The notes under the pieces: generated by a model
Told to the model about the DNA's origin: nothing
What the model saw: only the letters and a program-made list of their open reading frames with translations
Database searches by the model: none
Assembly: GCA_965602675.1 (NCBI GenBank)
Contig: CBFCZO010000006.1
Location: forward strand, 8,222 to 72,221
From: DATKUA01 sp965602675
Lineage (GTDB): Bacteria > Acidobacteriota > DATKUA01
DNA length: 64,000 nt
Direction of reading: 5' to 3'
Part shown: positions 24,794 through 33,016 of the stretch, piece by piece
Position numbering within the stretch: position 1 is the stretch's first letter
How the letters are laid out: every line of letters starts with the position of its first letter
Made by a program: the position numbers and the translations under genes

Positions 24794-27229
24794 CTATTGC
24801 ACGGTGAAGGTCGTTGTTGCGTTCTTGCTGGCACTGTTATGCATCGTCAGGGTCACATCGACTGTGTAGGTGCCCGGGGTCAAATCATTCGGAATTTGAT
24901 AGGGAACTGTGGAAGAACCGATCCGCCAACGCCAGGATGTTCCCGCAGCATTGGGATAGAAACCGTCATCGGTGACGTTTTTCTTTAGGATGACGTCCCC
25001 GTTTGCGTTGCGGATGTACCATTTGGCGGAAATAGTGCCGTAATAACTGCCGTAGCTGGCGTTTTTCACCACGCGGAAATAGGCATAAGCGAAGAATTCG
25101 TCACCAGCCGCGAAAGTGGTTTTCTCTTCGATATTGTCCCAGTCGCTGGAACTGGACACCAGAAGCCTGTTCAGATTGATCTTGCCCTCATCCAGTATCT
25201 TCGGTGCATCGTTGGACCTTCCGGCCGAGATGACGAGTGCATACTTTTGCTGACCGAACGCCACCCGAGTTCCTTTGATGAAGATCTTCCACTTGCCTGC
25301 CGTCGGATTCTCGACAAGCACGTACTCCACGTTATCCAGCGCGTTACGCTTGCGGACGGCGGGAGACTCAGGGTTGTTGGGATCCAGTCTGAAGGGCAGC
25401 GCCTTTTTCACTTTGCGAGCTCTCATCCAGATGTCGAGATCGTTGACCAGGACCGGACCGGCGGGATCGTGCCAGACGAGAGTGGCTCGAAGCTCTTCGG
25501 CTCCTTCCGGGACTTCAAATACAATCACCTTTTTCTTGCCGTGGGTAATCGTGTCTTCAACGATTTTACTGACAACCTCGAACGAGGCTTTCTTTGCCGG
25601 TGCGGCTGCAGCTTGCGCAGACGCTCCCAATACCTGGGCGGATAACTCGGTATCCACGATCCCGTGCCCATATAAGAAGTCGGGGCCGGGCCGCCCGAGA
25701 TCGCGCGCTCCATGTATCAGCAAGGCCTTGAGCAGCGCAGAGCTGATTCTCGTCTTGAACAGTCGCTGGTACTGTTCGCAGAGTAAGGCGGAAGCTCCAG
25801 TGACAACCGGCGTCGAAGAGGATGTACCGGACATGAAATCGTATTGGTTGTCAGGTTCGGTGGAGTACAGTTGATCTCCAGGTGCCACGATATCCGGTTT
25901 CAGGCGTCCGTCATTGGTTGGGCCGGTGCTTGAAAAGCTGGTAATGACGTCGTCTTTCATCGTTGCGCCGACGACGATGCTGTTCTTGGCGTTTGCATAG
26001 GTGGGTATCGAGCTGTAGTCGGGATCGGATGGATGAAGATCGTGATGGTCTACCGTAGTGTCAGGGTAGTGCTTATGGGGGCCGAGGTAGGCGTCGTTGC
26101 GATCGTTCCCCGCCGCCCAGAGGGTTGACAGATCCTTGTCGATAATCAGGTCATCCAGGCTGAGGGCGAGCGCAGAGTAGAAGCCGAAACTGCTTGATCC
26201 CATCCAACGGTAGTAATTGTCTTCACCCTCCTCATGGTAATCCCAGCCGGCCGGGTTGCCCCAGGAATGGTTGGACAGGAAGATGCCGTACTGGTTCACG
26301 GCGGCTTCCAGCTCCGCCAGTGGGTCGCCGCTGAAATTGTAGGAATAGAGCGTCACCTTGTCGGCCATGCCCTTGGCCTTGGCATCGCCGTTGCCGGAGC
26401 CTCCGATGGTGCCCGCAACGTGAGTCGAGTGATCGGCTACACCAATGTCGGTTTCAATAATGTTGATTCGGCCGCCGAAATCTCCATGATTTCCGATCTG
26501 TCCGGAGTCCCATATACCGACTTTGATGTTTTTTCCGGTGACTTTATTATAGAGTTTCTTTTTATAGATATCCTTTGCTTTCACGCGTTCGCGAGCGATC
26601 GCATTGAACGACTTGGGCGCGGGCGGGGCGGGATCGATTATCTCGACCTCCCGCATCGCGGCTATCGCTAGCAGAGTGCCCCAGTCAGCATCAACAGTAA
26701 TTATTCGCGAGAAATAATAGTCCGTTTGATCGACAGTCACTCCTGCGCTCGCGAGTGCGAGCACTGCTGTTTCGAAGCCGACACCCTCGTGGAAGCGCAC
26801 GTCAATCTTGATCGTTCTTCCAGCGGCAAAAGAATCCGAGAGATATCTGTCCTCGCTGAATGCCCTGGAAATCTTCATCTCGGGGCGAAACGATACTACG
26901 GCTCTGATTCCGGGATCTGAAAGAGCGGATTTCTCCGCGGACGTGCTGATCCGGGCAAGATAGGCATGGCCTCCGACGTAGCGCGTCAGACGGATTCCAC
27001 TTCTCTCAAGTCCGCCAAAATATTTCTCAGAAGGTATTTCCCGGAATTGAATGATGACGTAATCCTTGAAGCCGACGGCTTGTGCGCGTTCGCCCTCGGC
27101 GGGGGAGACGTTTACCGATCCCAGGCGGAAGCTGTACCTGTCAGGCTGGTCTTCGTCTCCGAATGTCACCTGTGGAGTCAGACTCAATACCGAAATTGTT
27201 ACTATCGTCAAGAGCATGCGAAAGGGCAC
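24794..27229 (-). CDS. Secreted subtilisin-like serine protease (S8) with C-terminal beta domains
   Basis: The 811-residue protein has a signal peptide, a ~200-residue propeptide-like region, and an S8 catalytic domain with Asp in VGIWDSGQ (residue ~235), His in STHVAGTIGG (~270) and Ser in MSGTSSSTPVVTG (~465). A P/proprotein-like jelly-roll domain (LRATLVWHDP, NDLDIW, AGKWKIFIKG) and a final Ig-like domain follow. All catalytic residues are present, so it should be an active exported protease. Translation starts at a GTG with AAGGAGG six nt upstream. It shares a transcript with the cyclophilin-like gene. Confidence 0.9.
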   Translation of the reverse strand: MPFRMLLTIVTISVLSLTPQVTFGDEDQPDRYSFRLGSVNVSPAEGERAQAVGFKDYVIIQFREIPSEKYFGGLERSGIRLTRYVGGHAYLARISTSAEKSALSDPGIRAVVSFRPEMKISRAFSEDRYLSDSFAAGRTIKIDVRFHEGVGFETAVLALASAGVTVDQTDYYFSRIITVDADWGTLLAIAAMREVEIIDPAPPAPKSFNAIARERVKAKDIYKKKLYNKVTGKNIKVGIWDSGQIGNHGDFGGRINIIETDIGVADHSTHVAGTIGGSGNGDAKAKGMADKVTLYSYNFSGDPLAELEAAVNQYGIFLSNHSWGNPAGWDYHEEGEDNYYRWMGSSSFGFYSALALSLDDLIIDKDLSTLWAAGNDRNDAYLGPHKHYPDTTVDHHDLHPSDPDYSSIPTYANAKNSIVVGATMKDDVITSFSSTGPTNDGRLKPDIVAPGDQLYSTEPDNQYDFMSGTSSSTPVVTGASALLCEQYQRLFKTRISSALLKALLIHGARDLGRPGPDFLYGHGIVDTELSAQVLGASAQAAAAPAKKASFEVVSKIVEDTITHGKKKVIVFEVPEGAEELRATLVWHDPAGPVLVNDLDIWMRARKVKKALPFRLDPNNPESPAVRKRNALDNVEYVLVENPTAGKWKIFIKGTRVAFGQQKYALVISAGRSNDAPKILDEGKINLNRLLVSSSSDWDNIEEKTTFAAGDEFFAYAYFRVVKNASYGSYYGTISAKWYIRNANGDVILKKNVTDDGFYPNAAGTSWRWRIGSSTVPYQIPNDLTPGTYTVDVTLTMHNSASKNATTTFTVQ

Positions 27230-27375
27230 GGGATTCCTCCTTGGCGCATTTTTCGGAACGTTTCATTTTATCTTGATACAATCATATCACGCGTTCGCGC
27301 GCAGAGGCAGCGACAAATGAAATGCACGAGGTCAAACGCGTGAGCGAACTTCCTTGCCTGTGTGCCGCTACACGC

Positions 27376-27396
27376 TTATTATTTTCCGAATAATAA
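27376..27396. promoter_or_regulatory. A+T-rich 8-bp inverted repeat before the nucleoside phosphorylase gene
   Basis: TTATTATT and AATAATAA flank a TTCCG loop, ending 15 nt before the start codon. It could be an operator or an RNA hairpin hiding the ribosome binding site; no Shine-Dalgarno is obvious for this gene. Confidence 0.45.
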
Positions 27397-27411
27397 CGGA
27401 TATCTGCTGAC

Positions 27412-28242
27412 ATGTTCGATTTTTCAGAAGAGCTAAGAGCTGCGAGGGTTGCCCTTTCTTCGTTGGTTCGCGAAACACCCCCACGGATTGCCTTGATCAC
27501 GGGCTCGGGCCTGGGCAAGGTGATCGACCTTTCAAGACCGGTGTCATCCATGGACTACGAGCGGATTCCCGGGCTTCCTGTTCCGGCCGTCCCTGGACAT
27601 GGGCGGAGGGTGGGAGTTGCCGATTTCGGCGGCCACGAAGTGCTGTTTTTCAGCGGCAGAGCGCATCTCTACGAAGGCCATCCGGCTCAGCGATTAGGTA
27701 TGGCGGTCAGGGTAGCGGCAGCCGCCGGTGTTGATACCCTCGTCACCACGTGCGCCGCCGGAGCGCTCAATCCGGGCATTCGCGCTGGAAGTATAGTTGT
27801 GATCAGGGACCACATTAACTTATCCGGCGCGAATCCTCTGATCGGCGTAAGGCCGAAAGAAAGCAGGCAGTATTTTCCCGACACATCGAAATTATATGAT
27901 CCGGGGCTCGCGTCCGTCGCCCTCAAAAAAGCGGAGGAGCTTGGTCTGGATGCGGGCGAAGGGATTTACGCGTGCGTGAGCGGCCCCTCCTATGAGACAC
28001 CGGCTGAGGCTCGGATGTTGGCCACCCTTGGAGCTGACGTGGTAGGCATGTCGCTTGTTCCTGAAACCCTTACCGCGGCTCAACTCGGATTACGTGTCCT
28101 GGCCCTTGCATGCGTCACCAACACCCTTGGCGACCACCAAGAAGCTGAGCTTAATCACGAAGACGTGCTCGAAAGAGCCGATGCCATGGTCGGCTCCCTG
28201 GGTAAGTTGTTTATATCGATGCTACCGGTTCTGAGCGCCTAA
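27412..28242 (+). CDS. Purine nucleoside phosphorylase (inosine-guanosine type)
   Basis: The 276-residue protein has the PNP/MTAP family set: ALITGSGLGKVID phosphate loop, VPGHGRRVGVADFGG, FSGRAHLYEGH and the base-binding GADVVGMSLVPETLTA, then ALACVTNTLGD. It phosphorolyses purine nucleosides to free base and ribose-1-phosphate in salvage. The trimeric PNP-I type is indicated rather than the MTA phosphorylase type, though specificity cannot be settled here. It is divergent from the subtilase and monocistronic. Confidence 0.9.
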   Translation: MFDFSEELRAARVALSSLVRETPPRIALITGSGLGKVIDLSRPVSSMDYERIPGLPVPAVPGHGRRVGVADFGGHEVLFFSGRAHLYEGHPAQRLGMAVRVAAAAGVDTLVTTCAAGALNPGIRAGSIVVIRDHINLSGANPLIGVRPKESRQYFPDTSKLYDPGLASVALKKAEELGLDAGEGIYACVSGPSYETPAEARMLATLGADVVGMSLVPETLTAAQLGLRVLALACVTNTLGDHQEAELNHEDVLERADAMVGSLGKLFISMLPVLSA

Positions 28243-28387
28243 GGCGGAATCCGGGGTAGATTAGCCGCATAGCATGATTACTCAACAGCGGGAGCGCGCT
28301 TGCGTAATTTCGCTCTAATCAAAGGAATAAAAGACGGTTGTGTCGATAATCCATCGCAATCGACGGAATAGCGTTGCTATTTGTAAC

Positions 28388-28416
28388 TTTACTGCCTGAA
28401 TGGTGTATGCTTATAT
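28388..28416 (+). promoter_or_regulatory. Sigma-70-type promoter of the LuxR-type regulator
   Basis: TTTACT (28388-28393) and TTATAT (28411-28416) are separated by 17 nt, with a TG extended -10 motif. The predicted start is near 28423, about 74 nt before the ATG at 28497. Confidence 0.5.
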
Positions 28417-28496
28417 ATACGAATAATTCATCGCAAAGAAGTTAGTTGCTCGGGAGGCACGAAGAGCCCCTTGTAATAACAACAGGCTGTTTACCG

Positions 28497-29141
28497 ATGA
28501 AAAGGATACTGCATTTAGATGACGATCCGCACCATCACGAGCTTATCCTGACTCAGCTTTCACTGATATCAGATGATATCGATTTGTCCTTGGCTGCGAC
28601 AGTCAGCGAAGCTTTTGCGGCGTTGGAGAGCGGGGACTTCTCCTGCCTTCTGCTTGATGATCAGAATCCGCGTGTCGACTCGAAAGGATTGATCGGAAGG
28701 CTGATGGACTCGGGCTACTCGCTGCCGGTTATTCTGTTTTGCGAGAAACTGGTAGGGGATGACTGCCAGCGGAACGGCTCCTGGGAAGATCAGGTCGTGT
28801 TACGGATCGGTTACGGGCGTTTCGAATTGCTGGCGAAGTGCATTTCCCAGCTGGACGCTGAATACTTAAGAGACCAGGGGAAGAGGCGGGACATCAAGGA
28901 CGTCTTCCCTGGAGGCAGGCGGGAATTAGTCGATGCCGGAAACAAGCTGACCAAGAGGGAGCGTGAGATTCTCGAGCACATTGCCGAAGGCAAAGCGAAC
29001 AAGGAGATAGCAGCCGATTTGTTTATCAGCGAGCGCACGGTTGTGAATCACGTCTATAACATGTTTACCAAGCTGGGTATCCACAGCCGCGCAGAAGCAG
29101 TGAGACTGGCGATTGCGCTAAAGCTCATCGAGAGGTCCTAG
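28497..29141 (+). CDS. LuxR/NarL-type transcription regulator with atypical receiver domain
   Basis: The 214-residue protein has an N-terminal receiver-like domain with the acidic start ILHLDDDPHHHE and the phospho-acceptor strand CLLLDDQNP. The expected Lys-Pro switch region is replaced by RIGYGRFEL, so signalling may be non-canonical. The C-terminus is a clear LuxR HTH (LTKREREILEHIAEGKANKE, ISERTVVNHVYNMFTKLGI). The ATG at 28497 is chosen because it begins the domain directly. It overlaps the convergent aspartyl-protease-like gene by 17 nt. No partner kinase is adjacent. Confidence 0.85.
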   Translation: MKRILHLDDDPHHHELILTQLSLISDDIDLSLAATVSEAFAALESGDFSCLLLDDQNPRVDSKGLIGRLMDSGYSLPVILFCEKLVGDDCQRNGSWEDQVVLRIGYGRFELLAKCISQLDAEYLRDQGKRRDIKDVFPGGRRELVDAGNKLTKREREILEHIAEGKANKEIAADLFISERTVVNHVYNMFTKLGIHSRAEAVRLAIALKLIERS

Positions 29142-30105
29142 CGCCGGGTAGGTAATAGGTGCTTGCGCAGGTGCTTGATGTGGGAATCAGGTACGCGAAT
29201 CTGTTTCTGTAATCGATCGTTATATTGAAATCCTTAAGCACCTCGACGCCGATAATCGTCAGCCTGTCGTCACTGACCGAACGGCAATAGTACACATCGA
29301 CATTTCTCAGAAGTGTGCTGCCAAGGCTTACCTTCCGTGCCTTGGCCTTATAAGCGCGCCCGCGAAATCCAAGCAACAAGACATCGATTTTCCTATCGCT
29401 GAAATTTACTGTCAGGTGGAGATCGGCATAGGGAATGCTGGTGAGAATTGCGCCGGGGAATCCCAGGTCGAGAATTGCCGCCACCGTTTCGCCGTTGACC
29501 TTAATCGGCACCGTGAAAATATGAGTGTTGTGCGAGGGCATCGGGGAACGGCCGAAGGGGAAAGCAATTATCTCCTCATGATCGCCTAAACAATCGATCA
29601 GATGGTCCGAAAAGGGTGAGAAGCAAAGCCGCCTGGTTTTGAAATCGAAAGTGACGATGTAGTCCTTGAGTGTGCTGTATCCGATGATTCCTCGAATTCT
29701 CAATTTTAAATCTCTTGATAGAAGTTTCGTGGTGTCGGTACTGAGCACGCGAGGCCGCACGATTTGGAGGCTGCCGATGCTCAGAGTCTCCTGTTCTGTC
29801 AAAAATCCTCTGCCGTGCTTGTTTCCCAACGCTTTATAGCTTATTGAAACGTTATTTTCGCTCGGCTGACCAAACGTCCTCGAATCGAAAGCCGTGTGGC
29901 TCCAACAGTTGTCGACCAGGCATCTGTGCTCCGGATTATCGTTCATTGAAGCATGAATGAGGATGCGATTCCGAAGAAGCGTCATTGGCGCGAACATGGC
30001 GGTTGGAGGCTCGGAGGCAGGTTCGTCGTCAACAACCGCCTCAGCCATTGCGTTGAAAGTTGAAAAAGCGTAGAGAATCCCCGTTAAGGCAAACCACACC
30101 CTCAT
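29125..30105 (-). CDS. Exported retropepsin-like aspartyl protease-fold protein, active site degenerate
   Basis: The 326-residue protein has a signal peptide ending near AMAEA. Two half-sites typical of retropepsin-like repeats are visible: HRCLVDNCWSHTAF (residue ~60), where the usual DTG is DNC, and AAILDLGFPGAIL (residue ~205), where it is DLG. The GVEVLKDFNITIDYRNR end matches bacterial aspartyl-protease-like proteins. Replacement of DTG suggests altered or lost protease activity. The ATG has AGGAG upstream. Its 3' end overlaps the convergent regulator gene. Confidence 0.65.
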   Translation of the reverse strand: MRVWFALTGILYAFSTFNAMAEAVVDDEPASEPPTAMFAPMTLLRNRILIHASMNDNPEHRCLVDNCWSHTAFDSRTFGQPSENNVSISYKALGNKHGRGFLTEQETLSIGSLQIVRPRVLSTDTTKLLSRDLKLRIRGIIGYSTLKDYIVTFDFKTRRLCFSPFSDHLIDCLGDHEEIIAFPFGRSPMPSHNTHIFTVPIKVNGETVAAILDLGFPGAILTSIPYADLHLTVNFSDRKIDVLLLGFRGRAYKAKARKVSLGSTLLRNVDVYYCRSVSDDRLTIIGVEVLKDFNITIDYRNRFAYLIPTSSTCASTYYLPGARTSR

Positions 30106-30256
30106 TTTGTGCTCCTGGTTTTCTGATTAATCTATGCTTTAAATCTATTTATGAATCAGTATCGATACAATGCAAGATTGTTCTCATTTTATTACTAATT
30201 AGCCATATTATTGTCTAGTAATATACTACCAGGGCTGGCAGGCAAGAGAGGTCAAG

Positions 30257-30342
30257 TGTATACGTATCAGTTAATTACCAGTTTCTATGGCACTCATTTT
30301 TCTAGTTATCCCTCCGGCTTCTTGCGTTGACAAATGTATACG
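30257..30342. repeat. Two direct TGTATACG boxes flanking the promoter region
   Basis: TGTATACG occurs at 30257-30264 and again at 30335-30342, each preceded by AA and a purine. The second copy lies inside the spacer of the promoter at 30327-30354, as an operator would. The rest of the 30106-30376 gap is A+T rich without a recognisable gene. Confidence 0.35.
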
Positions 30343-30354
30343 ACAAAATGTAAT
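30327..30354 (+). promoter_or_regulatory. Strong sigma-70-type promoter of the TolB/TPR gene
   Basis: TTGACA (30327-30332) and TGTAAT (30349-30354) are spaced 16 nt. The predicted start near 30361 gives a very short leader containing the AGGAG ribosome site just before the ATG at 30377. Confidence 0.75.
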
Positions 30355-30376
30355 TTTAGGGCAGGAGTAATCCGGT

Positions 30377-32380
30377 ATGGCTGGAAGGATATTTAAAGCG
30401 AAGTCGTTCAAGGAGGCTTTGTCGAGCATAAGCCGTGAATTGGGGCCGGACGCGGTCATCCTGTCTAGGCGGAGAATGCGCGGTGAGAACGGCGATGAAT
30501 TTGTGGAAATTGAAGCTTCGCCGCGGAAGGATGTCGATGCGAGAACAGGACAGAGTGGAAGTAGTTCCGTCAGGCTCATGCGAATGCTGACCCAGGCGGT
30601 CATTCCCGTCGCGGTGCTGGCACTGTTGATATTCATTGCCGTGCTGTTGCTCGGTCCTGGCGGCGGGCAGGAAACCGGCCCGGCGGTTCCCGCCCGGATC
30701 GCCGTGCTGCCTTTCGAGAACCTGGGAGCAGAGGAAGAAGCATATTTCGCCGACGGGATCTGCGAAGAAATAACCGCAAAGTTGGCCCAAATCGACGGTC
30801 TCAGTGTGATCTCGCGAACGAGTGCTTTCCTCTACCGGAATTCTGAGAAGAAGATCAAACAGATCGGCAATGAGCTGGAAGCCGATTACATCCTCGAAGG
30901 TTCGGTGAGATGGCGGAAACTCGACGACGGGAGCGTCCAGGTACGCATCTCGCCGCAGTTGGTAAGGATATCCGACGAAGTCCACGTCTGGGCGGAGGTT
31001 TTCGAGGAAGACCTTTCGAACATATTCAAAGTGCAGGCGGACATCGCCGAGATGGTTGCCGGAGCGCTTAATATCAGGCTTGCCGGTAACAGGCGTACGG
31101 AGTTAGAGAAGGCGCCGACGGAGAACATGGATGCTTTCAATTTCTTCATGCGCGGCAAGGAATATGCGGCCTTGATGGAATGCACCTTGGCTCATGATAT
31201 GTTCGAAAAAGCAGTCGAGTTGGACCCGGAATTCACCTTGGCTTGGGTTTATTTTGCTTATTCGAACTTGCAACTTTACAGCAGTGCGATCGACAAGTCC
31301 GAGGAGAGATTGATTAAGGCCAGGGAGGCGTTGGATAAGGCCGCTAAATTGGATCCAACGCTACCAGCCCTCGAATGGGCGTTAGGTTATTACAATTACT
31401 ACGCGTCCAGAGATTTCGAACAAGCGGAGAAGCACTTTAAAATCGCGGAACAGAATTTCAGCGACAAGAAAGACGTCTACGTCGCCTTGGGATACATGTA
31501 TCGAACGATCGAGAGATACGCTGACGCGTTGCGGTATTTTCAGAAGGCTTATGAGCTTTCTCCGCGGGAATCCAAGAGGCTCTGGGACATAGGGCATTGT
31601 TATCACCTGCTGAGGCGCTACCCGGAGGCTGAAGCAGCATTTCTGAAGGCGAAAGCGATAGCACCGGACGCGATCAGGCCGTATCAATGGCTGTACAAAC
31701 TCTACATCGCCTGGCAGGGCGATATCGCTAAAGCGAGAGAAGTTTATGTCCTGGCCCGGCAGAACTTACATTCCTTCACTGCCGGCCATACATTGGAAGT
31801 GGATGCGGCCTATAAAGAATATCAATTATATCTGTTTGAACGTCGTTACCAGGAAGCGTTGACTGCACTGGATGAGTTGGTCAAGGATTACTGGAGGGGA
31901 GCATACCATGTCTTCCCTTTGAGTTCGTTGCGGGCGCAGGTTTACCTCTCGTCGGGGCAAGTTGAAGCAGCACGGGAAGCATACGAGCAGTCAAGGCGAT
32001 TTCTGGAGCCCTTGATGGACGAGAGGGCACATGACGATCGTTATCATGCGGCTCTAGGAATAACATTGGCCGGGCTCTGCTTGAGGGAGGAGGCTATCGC
32101 CGCCGGACGCCACGCAGTCGAGATGCATCTGAAGGCCGGAACTTACCGCTTCAGCCGCACCCGTTTGGAAGACCTCGCTGAGATCTATGCTTTATTGGAT
32201 GAGCCTGAAAAGGCGATCGATATTCTGGACGAGTTGTTGAAATCACCGGGCGAACTCTCGGTTTGGTGGCTGAAGTTGGATCCGAAGTGGGATCCACTGC
32301 GCGATCACCCGCGCTTCAAGGAGTTGCTTGCGAGGGGCGACGTGCAGATCGATCCCGAGAAATGGCGCGTGGGAAGTTAA
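30377..32380 (+). CDS. Membrane protein with FlhF-like N-terminus, TolB/FlgO-like domain and TPR repeats
   Basis: Residues 1-60 (FKAKSFKEALSSISRELGPDAVILSRR) closely resemble the N-terminal domain of FlhF. A membrane helix follows at ~75-95 (AVIPVAVLALLIFIAVLLLG). Residues ~105-240 match the TolB-N/FlgO-type domain found in adenylate-cyclase- and kinase-associated proteins (IAVLPFENLGAEEEAYFADGICEEIT, DYILEGSVRW). Residues ~255-640 are tetratricopeptide repeats. There is no kinase or cyclase domain. It is probably a scaffold or sensor at the inner membrane. A strong promoter and AGGAG fix the start. Confidence 0.75.
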   Translation: MAGRIFKAKSFKEALSSISRELGPDAVILSRRRMRGENGDEFVEIEASPRKDVDARTGQSGSSSVRLMRMLTQAVIPVAVLALLIFIAVLLLGPGGGQETGPAVPARIAVLPFENLGAEEEAYFADGICEEITAKLAQIDGLSVISRTSAFLYRNSEKKIKQIGNELEADYILEGSVRWRKLDDGSVQVRISPQLVRISDEVHVWAEVFEEDLSNIFKVQADIAEMVAGALNIRLAGNRRTELEKAPTENMDAFNFFMRGKEYAALMECTLAHDMFEKAVELDPEFTLAWVYFAYSNLQLYSSAIDKSEERLIKAREALDKAAKLDPTLPALEWALGYYNYYASRDFEQAEKHFKIAEQNFSDKKDVYVALGYMYRTIERYADALRYFQKAYELSPRESKRLWDIGHCYHLLRRYPEAEAAFLKAKAIAPDAIRPYQWLYKLYIAWQGDIAKAREVYVLARQNLHSFTAGHTLEVDAAYKEYQLYLFERRYQEALTALDELVKDYWRGAYHVFPLSSLRAQVYLSSGQVEAAREAYEQSRRFLEPLMDERAHDDRYHAALGITLAGLCLREEAIAAGRHAVEMHLKAGTYRFSRTRLEDLAEIYALLDEPEKAIDILDELLKSPGELSVWWLKLDPKWDPLRDHPRFKELLARGDVQIDPEKWRVGS

Positions 32381-32397
32381 CCAGGGAAGAGGAATGG

Positions 32398-32479
32398 TGC
32401 CCAAGGCCGGATTCGAACCGGCACGGGTCGCCCCACCGCCCCCTCAAGACGGCGCGTCTGCCAATTCCGCCACTTGGGC
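32398..32479 (-). tRNA. tRNA-Leu (anticodon GAG)
   Basis: Acceptor arms GCCCAAG and CTTGGGC, a long class II variable arm (GGGGCGACCCG region) and the T arm GCCGGTTCGAATCCGGC are present on the minus strand. The anticodon loop TTGAGGG gives GAG. The CCA end is encoded (32395-32397). It follows secG by 19 nt and is probably co-transcribed with tpiA-secG. Confidence 0.95.
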
Positions 32480-32491
32480 ACGCGGTAAGCA

Positions 32492-32512
32492 GCGGGAATC
32501 AGTTGTTCCCGC
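32492..32512. other. Hairpin spanning the secG stop codon before tRNA-Leu
   Basis: GCGGGAA and TTCCCGC form a 7-bp stem with the secG stop codon (32499-32501) in its loop region. No T-tract follows, so it may mark RNA processing between the mRNA and tRNA rather than termination. Confidence 0.4.
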
Positions 32513-32951
32513 CGGACGAGGACTCCTCAGAGCCCTCGGAGGGTGTATTGTCAGCTCCGGGATCTTCCGAATCGCCGGATTCATCGGTGGCATCCTGGTC
32601 CGAAGCGTCATCCTGCGTAGTTTCGACTTCCTGAGCAGGCGTTGTTGATTCTTCCTCGCCTGGCTGCTGAGTGCTCTGTGTGCGCTCTGCCTCGCGCCCG
32701 ACGGCCTGAACCAGCCCGCCGCCTCCACTGCCGATTAGTCCGAGCGTGTAGGAGGTGACCATAAAAAAGACGGCCGCGGCGATGGTCAGCTTGTGGATCA
32801 TCTGCGTAGTTGAGCGAACGCCCATCGTTGTCTGACTTCCGCCTCCGCCGAAGGCGCCGGCCAGATCGGCTCCCTTGCCCTTCTGCAGCAGCACGATCAC
32901 GATCAGTATGAAACATGCCGCCAGATGAATGACCGTAAGCAGGATTTCCAT
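32499..32951 (-). CDS. secG: SecG protein-export membrane subunit with a long acidic C-terminal tail
   Basis: The first ~78 residues are a normal SecG with two membrane helices and the central LLQKGKGADLAGAFGGGGSQT loop. SecG joins SecYE to assist preprotein translocation. The remaining ~70 residues are a low-complexity Ser/Thr/Asp/Glu/Gly tail (for example DDASDQDATDESGDSEDPGA), much longer than in Escherichia coli SecG. ATG has GGAG six nt upstream. It follows tpiA by ~65 nt on the same strand. Confidence 0.92.
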   Translation of the reverse strand: MEILLTVIHLAACFILIVIVLLQKGKGADLAGAFGGGGSQTTMGVRSTTQMIHKLTIAAAVFFMVTSYTLGLIGSGGGGLVQAVGREAERTQSTQQPGEEESTTPAQEVETTQDDASDQDATDESGDSEDPGADNTPSEGSEESSSGGNN

Positions 32952-33016
32952 TCAAAACTCCGTTTACTCACAAAGGCTAAAGTATAGGTACGGGAAAAGC
33001 CTTTGTCCAGTCCTAC

